From NCBI RefSeq assembly GCF_018860765.1, contig NZ_JAHKPV010000018.1, positions 60,471 through 124,470 on the forward strand: a DNA stretch of 64,000 nucleotides, given 5' to 3'. Under the pieces are notes generated by a model. It saw nothing but the letters and a program-made list of their open reading frames with translations, was not told the DNA's origin and did not search any database. A program made the translations under genes and the position numbers. Source of the DNA: Marinobacter salexigens (GTDB lineage: Bacteria; Pseudomonadota; Gammaproteobacteria; Pseudomonadales; Oleiphilaceae). Positions 1 through 10,314 of this stretch are shown here, piece by piece. Position 1 is the first letter of the stretch; each line of letters opens with the position of its first letter.

Positions 1-69
1 GATGGAACCTGGTTTCATGTCAATTTCTTTTAGACTTTCTTCAAAAAGATCCGCAAAGCTCTCGCTCAT
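1..69 (-). CDS. rpsA: 30S ribosomal protein S1, N-terminal fragment (cut by window edge)
   Basis: The reverse strand reads ATG at 69-67 and encodes 23 residues beginning MSESFADLFEESLKEID, the characteristic start of ribosomal protein S1, which brings mRNA to the 30S subunit. The rest of the gene lies outside the window. It is preceded by an AGGA-type ribosome binding site and follows cmk in the same direction, the usual cmk-rpsA order in gammaproteobacteria. The identification rests on a short but distinctive N-terminus plus gene order. Confidence 0.9.
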   Translation of the reverse strand, partial: MSESFADLFEESLKEIDMKPGSI

Positions 70-101
70 TATGAGTCCTATAGGTTCAATGCAAGTATGC
101 T

Positions 102-121
102 CCGTGTCGCCAGCAACACGG
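102..121 (-). promoter_or_regulatory. Hairpin in the rpsA 5' leader
   Basis: The minus strand holds CCGTGT-N8-ACACGG about 33 bases ahead of the rpsA start, giving a 6-bp perfect stem. In E. coli, S1 represses its own translation by binding a structured leader. That this hairpin has such a role is inference; it is short and could be incidental. Confidence 0.3.
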
Positions 122-200
122 TCTATTAATAAGTTCCGGAGATCAGCCAGCGGCTGGCAGGTTGCGCTGTCCCCGGCATTTCAACGCCAAAAAGGTGCCA

Positions 201-881
201 TCAGGCTTGACCTACAGCGGCCAAACACCTGCTTAACACCTCCTTTATACTCAAACCTGTAGAATCAATGACTTGCGCATCATCTGCGGGCTTGAGAGGG
301 GCTGCGGAACGGTTTATATCCCGTTCATCACGAACCCGTATCTCTTCTAAAACGGCGTCAATACTAACATCGACGCCCGCAGCCTTCAACTGGCTATAAC
401 GCCGGTGCGCACGCTCTTCTGCACTGGCTGTCAGGAAAATCTTGACTGACGCATTCGGAAACACAACAGTTCCCATATCGCGCCCATCGGCAACGAGTCC
501 CGGCTCTTGCTGGAAATCGCGCTGGCGCTGCAACAAAGCATCACGAACCGACTGCATTACAGCAATACGGGATGCGTTGTCGCCGCAGGTTTCCGTGCGT
601 ATCTCGGCGGTAACGTCCTCACCTGCAAGAATCACTTTTGCGGGCTCCCCCTCCGGCGTTGGTTCAAAAGCCACATCGAGTGATGCAGCGACGCGCACAA
701 GTTCCGTCTCGTTATCCAGCGACACGTTTTGGCGAATTGCGGCAAGCGCGGTCAACCGATAAAGCGCTCCACTGTCGAGCAAATGCCAGCCAAGTTTTTT
801 CGCCAACATTTGCGTAACTGTGCCCTTTCCAGACCCGCCAGGGCCGTCCACTGCGATGACTGGTGCATTGTCTTTCGACAT
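201..881 (-). CDS. cmk: Cytidylate kinase
   Basis: This 226-residue protein phosphorylates CMP and dCMP with ATP in the cytoplasm. The P-loop [10 protein letters not shown] sits at residues 12-21, followed by the typical LDSGALYR segment, and the [11 protein letters not shown] motif of the CMP-binding domain is present in mid-protein. The length matches the bacterial family (about 225 residues). Its ATG overlaps the TAA of the upstream tyrA/aroA gene (TAATG), which suggests translational coupling. It is followed by rpsA after about 130 bp. Nothing unusual is seen. Confidence 0.97.
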   Translation of the reverse strand: MSKDNAPVIAVDGPGGSGKGTVTQMLAKKLGWHLLDSGALYRLTALAAIRQNVSLDNETELVRVAASLDVAFEPTPEGEPAKVILAGEDVTAEIRTETCGDNASRIAVMQSVRDALLQRQRDFQQEPGLVADGRDMGTVVFPNASVKIFLTASAEERAHRRYSQLKAAGVDVSIDAVLEEIRVRDERDINRSAAPLKPADDAQVIDSTGLSIKEVLSRCLAAVGQA

Positions 882-3139
882 TAATCTGCTCCCTGTTCAA
901 CGCCAGCTTTGGCCTCCTCGGCGGAGATTTTGATACCTGTTTGCTGCGCCAGCTCTACAAATCCGGGAAAGGATGTCGCGACATTTGCACAATCAATAAT
1001 TTCGATTTCCCCAGTGGCACGCAAGGAAGCCACAGCAAACGACATGGCTATACGGTGGTCACTGTGGCTGTGCACGGAGCCGCTCTTAATGGCTTGTCCG
1101 CCTTCAATAATAATGCCGTCCTCTGTGACCTCAGTTTTCACGCCTAGCGCTGCCAAACCATCCGCCATCACTTGAATACGGTCACTTTCTTTAACCCGTA
1201 ATTCCTCTGCTCCGGTCAAAACCGTACGACCAGTAGCGCAGGTGGCAGCAATAAACAGGGCCGGAAATTCGTCGATTGCCAAAGGTACCTGAACTTCAGG
1301 GATCTCAATGCCTTTTAGTTCTGCAGAGCGAACGCGCAGGTCAGCAACCGGCTCACCGCCAATCTCACGCTCGTCCATAATTTCAATATTTGCGCCCATT
1401 TGCTGCAGTATATTGATAACACCTACTCGCGTGGGGTTCATTCCAACATGGCGTAGTATCAGGTCAGAATCAGGTGCAATGCTGGCTGCAACCAGAAAAA
1501 AGGCCGCTGATGAAATATCTGCAGGCACATCAATCGCATTGGCTGTTAGCTTGCCACCACCTGTAACGCTTGCTGTTGGGCCGTCGCGTTCTACTTTATA
1601 ACCAAAACCAGCCAGCATACGCTCAGTGTGATCTCGCGTTGGTGCGGGCTCGGTGATTGAGGTAGTGCCCTCGGCATATAAGCCAGCAAGCAACAGGCAG
1701 GACTTTACCTGAGCACTTGCAACCGGCATATCATAGTGAATACCGACCAGCTTCTTATCCTTACTACCTCTTATTTTTAAAGGCGGCCGACCGCCCTCAG
1801 CTGTATCGATAACAGCACCCATAGACCGCAGCGGTTCTGCTACGCGGTTCATAGGACGAACTGAAAGGCTGGCGTCGCCGGTTAGCTCGGATTCAAAAGG
1901 CTGCGCCGCCAAAAGGCCAGTAAATAGGCGCATGCCAGTGCCGGAGTTCCCTAAATATATCGGGCCGCGGGGCGGCTGCAACCCATGCATTCCAACGCCG
2001 TGAATACGCACAAAACCGTTATCCGGTCCCTCAATTGTAACCCCCATATCGCGAAATGCCTGCAATGTTGCGAGGCTGTCCTCGCCTTCGAGGAACCCCT
2101 TTACTTCCGTTATCCCCTCAGCGAGAGCTCCGAGCATAATTGAGCGGTGGGACATAGACTTGTCGCCGGGCACTCGTATATCACCGGTTACGGAGCCACC
2201 GGGCTGAAGACGAAACGTCACCTGATTTTCACTGTTATTTGTCACGTAAGCCTGTCCTGAAAGCATTTTTGAAAAGTGTTCGCGTGCCGCTTTGGCTCGG
2301 CTGAATACTCGCAGCAGCGTGGCACCATCCTGATCGGCAATTGCCGTGCGCAACTGATCGAGATCCCGGGTAAAATGGTCGATTACTCGAAGCACGGCGT
2401 CGCGGTTGGATAGAAAAATATCGTGCCACATCACCGGATCACTTGCTGCAATCCGGGTGAAATCTCGAAACCCACCAGCAGCATACCGGAAAATATCCAT
2501 ATTCTCGTCTTCGCCAGCCAACGTATCTACCAGCGAAAAAGCAATTAGATGGGGTAAGTGGCTGGTCGCCGCCAAGACTTCATCATGATACGCCACTGAC
2601 ATGGTAAGCACAGTTGCACCACAGGCTTCCCATAATGCACGGAGCTTTTTTAGATGAGGGGCGCTGACGTTATCGGGCGGCGTAAGTATCACTTTGTGAT
2701 GGGTGAACATATCTGGATTGGCGGCACGAATGCCACTGCGTTCTGACCCGGCAATCGGATGTCCGGGAATTATGCGGGTCGAAAACTCTCCGAACACGGC
2801 CTCAACATCTTTAACAAAGCCGGATTTGGTACTACCCACATCGGTAAGAAGGACATCGGCCGCTAAATGCGGACGAATTTCTTCCAACACCTTGCGTGTT
2901 GCCTGCACCGGCACCGCCAGTACAACTAGATCGGCCCCACGCACCGCCTCTGCCGTGCTATCCGCGATCGTATCAATCACGCCCAAAGATTGGCCCAGCA
3001 CAAGATCTTCTTTACGCAGGTCTGTGCCAACAACTTCTAAAGCCAGACTGTTTTTGCGAATGGCGCTGGCCAACGAGCCACCTATCAGGCCCAGCCCGAT
3101 GATGGCAACACGCTGGAAAAGCGGATCGCGCAATGGCAT
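881..3139 (-). CDS. tyrA-aroA: Bifunctional prephenate dehydrogenase / 5-enolpyruvylshikimate-3-phosphate synthase
   Basis: This is a natural fusion of two shikimate/aromatic enzymes, about 752 residues. Residues 1 to about 290 are prephenate dehydrogenase (tyrosine branch), with the NAD-binding GLGLIGGSL at 15-23 and the [10 protein letters not shown] substrate motif. From about residue 306 the protein is EPSP synthase, with [10 protein letters not shown] near its start, [10 protein letters not shown], and the late KESDRIQ and [10 protein letters not shown] motifs. An upstream start at 3199 is open, but it would overlap hisC by 59 bp. I prefer the ATG at 3139, immediately after the hisC stop, which gives [15 protein letters not shown]. 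The same fusion is known in Pseudomonas and relatives. Confidence 0.96.
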   Translation of the reverse strand: MPLRDPLFQRVAIIGLGLIGGSLASAIRKNSLALEVVGTDLRKEDLVLGQSLGVIDTIADSTAEAVRGADLVVLAVPVQATRKVLEEIRPHLAADVLLTDVGSTKSGFVKDVEAVFGEFSTRIIPGHPIAGSERSGIRAANPDMFTHHKVILTPPDNVSAPHLKKLRALWEACGATVLTMSVAYHDEVLAATSHLPHLIAFSLVDTLAGEDENMDIFRYAAGGFRDFTRIAASDPVMWHDIFLSNRDAVLRVIDHFTRDLDQLRTAIADQDGATLLRVFSRAKAAREHFSKMLSGQAYVTNNSENQVTFRLQPGGSVTGDIRVPGDKSMSHRSIMLGALAEGITEVKGFLEGEDSLATLQAFRDMGVTIEGPDNGFVRIHGVGMHGLQPPRGPIYLGNSGTGMRLFTGLLAAQPFESELTGDASLSVRPMNRVAEPLRSMGAVIDTAEGGRPPLKIRGSKDKKLVGIHYDMPVASAQVKSCLLLAGLYAEGTTSITEPAPTRDHTERMLAGFGYKVERDGPTASVTGGGKLTANAIDVPADISSAAFFLVAASIAPDSDLILRHVGMNPTRVGVINILQQMGANIEIMDEREIGGEPVADLRVRSAELKGIEIPEVQVPLAIDEFPALFIAATCATGRTVLTGAEELRVKESDRIQVMADGLAALGVKTEVTEDGIIIEGGQAIKSGSVHSHSDHRIAMSFAVASLRATGEIEIIDCANVATSFPGFVELAQQTGIKISAEEAKAGVEQGAD

Positions 3140-3140
3140 A

Positions 3141-4265
3141 TCAGGCGCCCTGCCCAGCCGCAACCAACGCTTTCGCGAGAGCGTCGATAAACTGCTCATT
3201 TTCCGCCGGTAAGCCTATCGACACCCTAAGATGGTTAGGCATGCCGTAACCAGCAACGGGGCGGACTATTACGCCCTGAGCCAACAAAGCCTGATAAACC
3301 CCCATGGCATGCGGCCCCACTTCAACAGCCACAAAATTCCCCGAAGATGGAATATACCGAAGGCCCATTTCATCGAAGGCTTTTTGTAGTTGCTTCAACC
3401 CAGCAGTATTAGCCTCTCGAGAGCGCTGTAGATAGTCTTCGTCATCCAGTACTGCCGTAGCGGCTGCAAGCGCAAGGGAATTCACGTTAAAAGGTTGGCG
3501 CACACGGTTAAGAATATCAGCAATAGTCGGTGAACTGATGCTATAGCCGACACGCAAAGCCGCGAGTCCCCAGGCTTTGGAAAAAGTGCGGCATACAATT
3601 AGGTTGGGAAAACGGCTTAGAAGCGCAACACCATCCGGATCTTTTTCTCCGGTCATGTATTCACAGTAGGCTTCATCTAGAACCACGAGCACATTTTGCG
3701 GAATTTTATCGAGAAACGCCTCAATTGCGCCTGAGTCGTGCACGGTTCCCGTAGGGTTGTTTGGGTTAGCCACAAACACTAGCCGCGTACGCTCGGTTAC
3801 TGCCGCCGCCATGGCATCAAGGTCGTGGCCCCAATCTTTAGCAGGTACAGTGACCGCTGTGGCACCAATTGCCTGGGTAACAATCGGATAAACGGCAAAC
3901 GCATACTGGGAAAAGACAACCTCGGAACTGGCGTCCGCAAAGCAACGCGCAATCACTTCAAGCACGTCGTTGGAGCCATTGCCTAGTGTGATTTGATCAG
4001 CACCAACACCAAAGCGCTGGGATAGCTTCTGTTTGAGCTCAAACCCGTTGCCATCGGGGTACAAGCAAAGCTCGGTCAAGGCTGTTTCAGCCGCCGCGAT
4101 GGCCATTTTACTGGGGCCTAACGGATTCTCGTTACTCGCAAGCTTGATGATCGCAGCCGGATCCAGACCCAATTGACGAGCCAGCTCGCTAATAGGTTTG
4201 CCGGGCTGATAGGGAGACAAAGCCTGAACGCCTTTCACCGCAAGACTCTGATAATCGATGGCCAT
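3141..4265 (-). CDS. hisC: Histidinol-phosphate aminotransferase
   Basis: A class I/II PLP-dependent aminotransferase of 374 residues. It contains ASNENPLGPS near residue 45, NPNNPTGT for cofactor binding, DEAYCEY, and FSKAWGLAALRVGY, which carries the Schiff-base lysine. It converts histidinol phosphate and 2-oxoglutarate to imidazole-acetol phosphate and glutamate, or the reverse. The hisC copy in this supraoperon (hisC2 in Pseudomonas) is thought to act also on aromatic keto acids, which fits its place between pheA and tyrA/aroA. A GGAAGG ribosome binding site precedes the ATG. Confidence 0.95.
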   Translation of the reverse strand: MAIDYQSLAVKGVQALSPYQPGKPISELARQLGLDPAAIIKLASNENPLGPSKMAIAAAETALTELCLYPDGNGFELKQKLSQRFGVGADQITLGNGSNDVLEVIARCFADASSEVVFSQYAFAVYPIVTQAIGATAVTVPAKDWGHDLDAMAAAVTERTRLVFVANPNNPTGTVHDSGAIEAFLDKIPQNVLVVLDEAYCEYMTGEKDPDGVALLSRFPNLIVCRTFSKAWGLAALRVGYSISSPTIADILNRVRQPFNVNSLALAAATAVLDDEDYLQRSREANTAGLKQLQKAFDEMGLRYIPSSGNFVAVEVGPHAMGVYQALLAQGVIVRPVAGYGMPNHLRVSIGLPAENEQFIDALAKALVAAGQGA

Positions 4266-4318
4266 ATACCTTCCTTAAACCGCCTGAGTTCCGATGCTAT
4301 TCAAGTGCCAGATCAATA

Positions 4319-5416
4319 TTAAAGAACACCGATTGGGTAGGAGCCCAAACGTTTGAGTTCGACAGCTTCTTCATCCACTTCTGCAAGCACTTTTCTAGCC
4401 TGCTCGTCATCCATATGCCCTTCAAAATCAATATAAAAAACATAGGCCCAAGTGCCGCTAGGTGATGGCCGGGTTTCAATCCGCGTAAGACTGATACCAT
4501 GACGATGAAACGGCTCCAATAGCTGATACAGTGCGCCCGGCTTATTTCTCATGGACACAAGTATCGATGACTTATCGTGCCCACTAGCCGGTACTTCTTC
4601 CCTACCAACAATAAGGAACCGCGTGGTGTTATCCGGGCGGTCTTCAATGCTATTCGCAAGCTTCTCCAAGCCGTATAACTCGGCCGCCATATCACCTGCA
4701 ATCGCAGCGGTACCCGGCTCTTGTGCAGCGCGGCGTGCCGCTTCGGCGTTACTGGAAACCGTCACCCGCTCGACACCGTAACGGTGGGTATCCAGCCACT
4801 GACGGCATTGGGCAAATGACTGCTGATGCGAATAAATGCGTGTTATCTCTTGATCGCGGAATTCAGGTGACACCAAAAGGTGATGGTGAATTCTCAGCTG
4901 GACCTCGCCGCAAATCTTCAGCGGTGAGGACATAAACATATCAAGCGTGTGATTAATCATTCCTTCCGTGGAGTTCTCAACCGGCACCACTCCATAGTGG
5001 GCAGCGCCGGACGCCACTTCGCGGAAAACAGCATCAATGGCAGGTAAAGGCACACTAACAACAGAGTGCCCGAAATGCTTGAGAGCTGCCGCTTGAGTAA
5101 AAGTGCCGACGGGCCCCAAAAAGGCAATATGCATGGGTTTCTCTAGCGCCAGGCAAGCCGACATGATTTCGCGAAACAACCGGGCCATCTCTTCGCCGGG
5201 CAATGGCCCCGGGTTGGCGTCTTTTATGCGGCGCAGCACTTGAGCCTCACGCTCCGGGCGATAGAAAAACACGTCCTGTTCCGGATTCGCAGCCGTTTTC
5301 ACATGGGCTACTTCCTGCGCGCATTTCGCACGAGCACTGATCAGCTCCATGATTTTCTGATCAAGACTGTCTATTTCTTCCCGAAGTTCCCCAAGGCGGA
5401 TTTGCTCATCACTCAT
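4319..5416 (-). CDS. pheA: Chorismate mutase / prephenate dehydratase (P-protein)
   Basis: This bifunctional enzyme of phenylalanine synthesis has 365 residues. The N-terminal ~90 residues form the AroQ chorismate mutase helical domain (LREEIDSLDQKIMELISAR). From about residue 95 comes the dehydratase domain (FLGPVGTFTQAAALKHFG, VPVENSTEGMINHTLD, and DNTTRFLIVG at its end). The C-terminal ACT domain contains GALYQLLEPF and LTRIETRPSP, the phenylalanine-binding feedback site. It starts 2 bp after the serC stop, so the two genes are probably co-translated. Length and motifs are normal. Confidence 0.96.
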   Translation of the reverse strand: MSDEQIRLGELREEIDSLDQKIMELISARAKCAQEVAHVKTAANPEQDVFFYRPEREAQVLRRIKDANPGPLPGEEMARLFREIMSACLALEKPMHIAFLGPVGTFTQAAALKHFGHSVVSVPLPAIDAVFREVASGAAHYGVVPVENSTEGMINHTLDMFMSSPLKICGEVQLRIHHHLLVSPEFRDQEITRIYSHQQSFAQCRQWLDTHRYGVERVTVSSNAEAARRAAQEPGTAAIAGDMAAELYGLEKLANSIEDRPDNTTRFLIVGREEVPASGHDKSSILVSMRNKPGALYQLLEPFHRHGISLTRIETRPSPSGTWAYVFYIDFEGHMDDEQARKVLAEVDEEAVELKRLGSYPIGVL

Positions 5417-5418
5417 GA

Positions 5419-6501
5419 TCAGCCCCGCTCCTTCGCAAAATCGGCCATATACTGAATCAGCGCATCCACACCTGCTTCTGGCATGGCGTTATAAATGCTA
5501 GCGCGCATGCCACCCACAGAGCGGTGACCTGCCAGATTCAGCAAGCCGCGGGCGCCTGCACCCTCAAGGAAGGCACTGTTCAGAGTATCGTCCTGCAAGG
5601 TAAAGGGTATATTCATCCATGAGCGGAAACGTGGGTCGATAGGGTTAGCGTAAAACTCATTGACATCAATGAAGTCATATAGCTTTTCCGCTTTTCTTCG
5701 GTTGATTTCACCCATGGCTTTAACGCCGCCCTGAGCTTTCAACCACTTAAAAACTAGACCCGCGAGATACCAAGAGTAGGTCGCTGGCGTGTTGTACATG
5801 GAGCCGTTATCCGCAATCACCTGATAGTTCATCATGGTCGGCGTTTCCTTTCTGGCTTTACCCAGAAGGTCTTTCCGAATAATGACCACAACCAGCCCAG
5901 AAGGGCCGATATTCTTTTGCGCTCCAGCGTAAATCAGACCAAATTTGGACACATCAACCGGGCGTGAAAGCATGGTGGATGACATATCTGCTACCAAGGG
6001 CACCGAGCCGCTGTCGGGAATAAAGTCATACTCCAGACCACCGATGGTTTCGTTCGGTGTGTAGTGCAGGTAAGCCGCATCGGTGCTGGTCTGCCAAGAC
6101 GCTTGATCCGGAATGCTGGCAAAACCGCCCTCTTCCGAGCTGGCAACCACATTTACATCGGCATAGCGCTTAGCCTCTGCAATAGCCTTTTTCGACCATA
6201 TGCCTGTATTTACATAATCCGCAGACGTTTTTTCGCCCAACAGGTTTAGAGGAATGGTGGAGAATTGACTGGAAGCTCCGCCTTGCATGAAGAGTACAGC
6301 GTAATCATCTGATATTCCGGCCAATTCACGCAAATCTTGCTCGGCCATTTCGGCAATTTCCACAAACTCATCACTGCGATGGCTCATTTCCATTACCGAC
6401 ATGCCCGTGCCACGCCAGTCCAGCATTTCATCCCGTGCCTGTGCCAGCACACTTTCCGGCAAGGTTGCCGGACCTGCACAAAAATTATACGCCCTGCTCA
6501 T
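5419..6501 (-). CDS. serC: Phosphoserine aminotransferase
   Basis: PLP enzyme making 3-phosphoserine from 3-phosphohydroxypyruvate (serine and pyridoxal pathways), 360 residues from the ATG at 6501 (MSRAYNFCAGPATLP). An in-frame start at 6519 is less likely because family members begin with this NFxAGPA segment. Visible motifs are FMQGGASSQF, the lysine-bearing YAGAQKNIGPSG, and GHRSVGGMRASIYNAMP at the C-terminus. It sits about 50 bp downstream of gyrA in the same direction, the known gyrA-serC linkage of pseudomonads and relatives. Confidence 0.96.
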   Translation of the reverse strand: MSRAYNFCAGPATLPESVLAQARDEMLDWRGTGMSVMEMSHRSDEFVEIAEMAEQDLRELAGISDDYAVLFMQGGASSQFSTIPLNLLGEKTSADYVNTGIWSKKAIAEAKRYADVNVVASSEEGGFASIPDQASWQTSTDAAYLHYTPNETIGGLEYDFIPDSGSVPLVADMSSTMLSRPVDVSKFGLIYAGAQKNIGPSGLVVVIIRKDLLGKARKETPTMMNYQVIADNGSMYNTPATYSWYLAGLVFKWLKAQGGVKAMGEINRRKAEKLYDFIDVNEFYANPIDPRFRSWMNIPFTLQDDTLNSAFLEGAGARGLLNLAGHRSVGGMRASIYNAMPEAGVDALIQYMADFAKERG

Positions 6502-6551
6502 GTTTCTGTGGTCTCTCACGTCTTGCGGATTCGGTGTTCGGCAGTGCCGGC

Positions 6552-9179
6552 TTATTCCTCGCCAGCATCCTGTTCCGGACTGTTGTTTGCGCTTTCATCG
6601 GTTGAAGCATCTTCGGCTTCGATACCTGCACCATCGATGTCGTCATCGTCGGTTTCGGCAATTCGCTCAACGCCCACCAAACGCTCATCTTCCTGACTCA
6701 ACCTGATCAGGCGCACACCTTGAGTGTTCCGGCTAAGAACCGATACCTCATCCGTACGAGTACGAACCAGTGTGCCCTTATCGGAAATCAGCATCATCTC
6801 GTCGCCTTCGAATAACTGCAACGCGGTGACCAAATTACCGTTACGCTCGGAGCACTGCATGGCAATAACGCCTTGGCTGCCCCGACCGTAAGTTGGGAAC
6901 TCTTCAAGCGCAGTCCGCTTGCCGTAACCATTCTCACTGGCAGTCAGAATAACCCCGCCTTCCTGAGGAATAATCAAAGACACAACATGATGCCCTTCAG
7001 GCATTCTGATACCACGCACACCCCGGGCCGTTCGACTTAGTGGACGTACGGCTTCTTCGTTGAAACGAACCGCCTTACCCGCTGTGGAGAACAGCATGAT
7101 CTCGGCGTCACCTTCGGTAATCGCAGCGCCAATCAGCGTATCGCCTTCATCAAGAGACAAGGCAATCAAACCACTGCTACGCGGGCGTGAGAAGTTCGGC
7201 AAGGGTGTTTTCTTAACGACACCCGCAGACGTTGCCATCAGAACAAACTGGTTTTCCGGATAATCGCGCACCGGCAGGAAGGTGGTAATACGCTCACCTT
7301 CATCCAAGGGCAGAATATTTACCATCGGCCTACCACGGGATGCACGGCTGGCACGGGGAATCTCGAACACGCGCAACCAGTACACCTTGCCACGGTTGGA
7401 GAAGCACAGAATGGTGTCGTGGGAGTTGGCGACTAGCAGCTTTTCAACGAAGTCTTCGTCTTTCATTGACGTCGCCGCTTTACCGCGACCACCACGGCGC
7501 TGGGCCTGATAGTCTTCTACTGCTTGAGTCTTGGCATAACCACTGTGAGAAATGGTGACAACCAACTCTTCTTCATCAATCAAATCAGCAATCGTAAGAT
7601 CACGCTGAGAGCTGGTTATTTCTGTGCGGCGCTCATCACCAAATTCTTCAACTACAGCTTCCAACTCTTCACGGATAACCTGCATCAAGCGGTCAGGATC
7701 ACCCAGAATCTCCAGCAGGCCAGCGATCTTCTCAAGGATTTCTTTGTACTCGTTCTGGAGCTTTTCAGTTTCCAGACCGGTCAGGCGGTGCAGACGCATA
7801 TCCAAGATAGCCTGAGTCTGTTCCGGAGACATAAAGTACAGGCCATCGCGCAGACCATAGATTTCTGGCAGATCGTCCGGGCGGCAAGCATCTTCGCCAG
7901 CACGCTCAAGCATCGCCATTACGTCACCTGGCGCCCAGCCGCGGGCCATCAGCTTTTCTTTGGCTTCCACGGAGCTTGGGGAGGCCTTAATCAGCTCGAT
8001 CATTTCATCGATATTAGCCAGTGCAACGGTCAGACCTTCAAGAATGTGGCCACGTTCACGGGCTTTACGCAGCTCAAAGATGGTACGACGGGTCACCACT
8101 TCACGGCGGTGGCGCACGAACGCATCCAGCATTTCTTTAAGGTTAAGAATTCTTGGCTCGCCGTTGATCAGCGCAACCATGTTGATGCCGAAGACTGTCT
8201 GCAGCTGGGTGTGCTTGAAGAGGTTGTTGACCACAACCTCCGGGTTCTCACCACGGCGCAGTTCGATAAAGATGCGGATACCTTCCTTGTTGGACTCATC
8301 CCGCAGCTCTGTGATGCCTTCCAGTCGCTTTTCTTTCACCAGCTCAGCGATCTTTTCGATCAGGCGAGCCTTGTTCAGCTGATACGGCAGCTCGGTGATG
8401 ATAATAGCGTCACGATTGGTTTTCTTATCGGTTTCGATTTCGTGGCGGGCGCGAATGTAAATGCGGCCACGACCGGTGCGATAGGCTTCAACAATGCCGG
8501 CACGGCCGTTAATGATGCCTTCGGTTGGAAAATCCGGGCCCGGAATGAACTCCATCAGCTCATCACAGGTGAGATCCGGATTATCAATCAGCGCCAAACA
8601 ACCATTAACCACTTCGGTCAGGTTGTGGGGGGGGATGTTGGTCGCCATACCCACAGCGATACCGGAGGAGCCATTCACCAGTAGGTTAGGAACCCGGGTA
8701 GGCATAACCTCTGGAATACGCTCTGTGCCGTCGTAGTTATCAACAAAATCTACGGTTTCTTTCTCGAGGTCCGCCAGCAACGAGTGTGCAATTTTCTTCA
8801 TGCGGATTTCGGTGTAACGCATGGCTGCCGCGTTATCACCGTCGATAGAACCAAAGTTGCCCTGACCATCTACCAGCGGATACCGCAGAGAGAAAGGCTG
8901 AGCCATACGAACGATGGTGTCGTAAACAGCAGAGTCACCGTGCGGGTGGTATTTACCAATAACATCACCCACCACACGGGCAGACTTCTTGTAGGCCTTG
9001 TTCCAGTCGTTGTTCAGTTCGGACATCGCGAACAGAACACGACGGTGAACCGGCTTGAGGCCATCCCGCACGTCAGGAAGTGCTCGCCCGACGATGACGC
9101 TCATGGCGTAATCCAGGTAAGACTGCTTCAGTTCGTCTTCAATATTGACCGGCAGGATCTCTTTGGCTAATTCACCCAT
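6552..9179 (-). CDS. gyrA: DNA gyrase subunit A
   Basis: The 875-residue A subunit of gyrase cuts and rejoins DNA during negative supercoiling. Its N-terminus aligns residue for residue with E. coli GyrA: catalytic Tyr is at 122 ([10 protein letters not shown]). The quinolone-determining positions are Ser83 and Asp87 ([10 protein letters not shown]), so the sequence has the drug-sensitive residues there. The C-terminal half contains the beta-pinwheel domain with the GyrA-box QRRGGRG. The tail is strongly acidic, as in other GyrA proteins. It is the first gene of the minus-strand supraoperon; purU lies 124 bp upstream. Confidence 0.98.
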   Translation of the reverse strand: MGELAKEILPVNIEDELKQSYLDYAMSVIVGRALPDVRDGLKPVHRRVLFAMSELNNDWNKAYKKSARVVGDVIGKYHPHGDSAVYDTIVRMAQPFSLRYPLVDGQGNFGSIDGDNAAAMRYTEIRMKKIAHSLLADLEKETVDFVDNYDGTERIPEVMPTRVPNLLVNGSSGIAVGMATNIPPHNLTEVVNGCLALIDNPDLTCDELMEFIPGPDFPTEGIINGRAGIVEAYRTGRGRIYIRARHEIETDKKTNRDAIIITELPYQLNKARLIEKIAELVKEKRLEGITELRDESNKEGIRIFIELRRGENPEVVVNNLFKHTQLQTVFGINMVALINGEPRILNLKEMLDAFVRHRREVVTRRTIFELRKARERGHILEGLTVALANIDEMIELIKASPSSVEAKEKLMARGWAPGDVMAMLERAGEDACRPDDLPEIYGLRDGLYFMSPEQTQAILDMRLHRLTGLETEKLQNEYKEILEKIAGLLEILGDPDRLMQVIREELEAVVEEFGDERRTEITSSQRDLTIADLIDEEELVVTISHSGYAKTQAVEDYQAQRRGGRGKAATSMKDEDFVEKLLVANSHDTILCFSNRGKVYWLRVFEIPRASRASRGRPMVNILPLDEGERITTFLPVRDYPENQFVLMATSAGVVKKTPLPNFSRPRSSGLIALSLDEGDTLIGAAITEGDAEIMLFSTAGKAVRFNEEAVRPLSRTARGVRGIRMPEGHHVVSLIIPQEGGVILTASENGYGKRTALEEFPTYGRGSQGVIAMQCSERNGNLVTALQLFEGDEMMLISDKGTLVRTRTDEVSVLSRNTQGVRLIRLSQEDERLVGVERIAETDDDDIDGAGIEAEDASTDESANNSPEQDAGEE

Positions 9180-9303
9180 CGAGAAAGGTTCCTTTGCGTT
9201 ATCTGGAAGTCGTTTAGGGCAGCTTCTAGGCCCCCGTAGTATTCTTCATCAAACCGCCGATTCTAGCACAGTCGCGCCCTTCAAGGGCATCTGTGAGGCA
9301 GCC

Positions 9304-10158
9304 TTAATCAAATACTACTGTCTTGTTTTCGTGGGTAATCACGCGATCTTCGATATGAGAGCGCAATCCCCGGGCAAGAACATTTTTCTCCACATCCTTA
9401 CCCAGACGCACCATATCTTCGATGGTATCGCTGTGATTAATGCGTATAACGTCCTGCTCAATAATCGGGCCTTCGTCAAGATCCTGGGTCACGTAATGGC
9501 AGGTTGCACCAATCAACTTCACTCCGCGGCTGTACGCCTGATGATAGGGCCGCGCTCCGGCAAAGGATGGTAGAAAGCTATGGTGTATGTTGATCACCTT
9601 GCCAGAATACTTTGCACAAAGCTCCGCAGGTAAAATCTGCATATAGCGCGCAAGCACTACTACATCGGCTTCATAATTCTGGAAAAGCTCGTCAATTTGG
9701 GCAAATGCTTCGTCACGGTTAGCCTTACCCACCGGAATGTGATGGTATGGAATACCGTGCCACTCCACCATAGGGCGTAAATCATCATGATTGGAGATAA
9801 CCGCAACAATTTCCGCGTTGATCTCGTTGCTGTGCCAGCGGTACAGGAGATCAGCCACACAGTGGGACTCCTTACTGCACATGAGGATCACTTTTTTGGG
9901 CTGAGCCGAATCGGCGATATGCCAATTCATATCGAATTCCCGGGCAATCGGCGCAAATGCAGCTCGGAACTGCTCAAGGCCAAACGGAACAGACTCGGCT
10001 TTAATTTCGTGACGCATGAAAAACCAACCACTGTGAGTATCGGAGTGGTGGCTTGCTTCGGTTATCCAGCCATTGTAAGTGGACAGAAAATTACTCACCT
10101 TGGCGACAATCCCCACCCCATCCGGGCAGGAAATCACAAGACGATAGGTATGCTCCAT
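9304..10158 (-). CDS. purU: Formyltetrahydrofolate deformylase
   Basis: This 284-residue enzyme hydrolyses 10-formyltetrahydrofolate to formate and tetrahydrofolate, balancing one-carbon pools and feeding formate to PurT. An N-terminal ACT domain (YRLVISCPDGVGIVAKVSNFL) is followed by a formyltransferase fold with NHDDLRPMVEWHGIP, the active-site NIHHSFLPSFAGARPYHQAY, and GATCHYVTQDLDEGPIIEQD. The length is standard. It is transcribed away from ggt, and the 156-bp gap between them must hold both promoters. Function is assigned by strong family resemblance. Confidence 0.95.
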   Translation of the reverse strand: MEHTYRLVISCPDGVGIVAKVSNFLSTYNGWITEASHHSDTHSGWFFMRHEIKAESVPFGLEQFRAAFAPIAREFDMNWHIADSAQPKKVILMCSKESHCVADLLYRWHSNEINAEIVAVISNHDDLRPMVEWHGIPYHHIPVGKANRDEAFAQIDELFQNYEADVVVLARYMQILPAELCAKYSGKVINIHHSFLPSFAGARPYHQAYSRGVKLIGATCHYVTQDLDEGPIIEQDVIRINHSDTIEDMVRLGKDVEKNVLARGLRSHIEDRVITHENKTVVFD

Positions 10159-10314
10159 GAAAGCCTTTCCTTAACTGAAAAACGGGAAAGCAGATGCGAC
10201 AGAAACCATTACCAGAAACGGCAGTTCGAAAGGGAACCAAGGTTAGCGGTACGCACCCTATAAAATGACGGGCTATCATAGCCTATATGATCATCAGAAA
10301 CGAGGAGTGGAGAC

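Noticed and set aside
7524..8684. 386-codon plus-strand open frame
   Set aside because: It is antisense to gyrA, has no recognisable domains, and is a product of GC-biased codon positions in the real gene.
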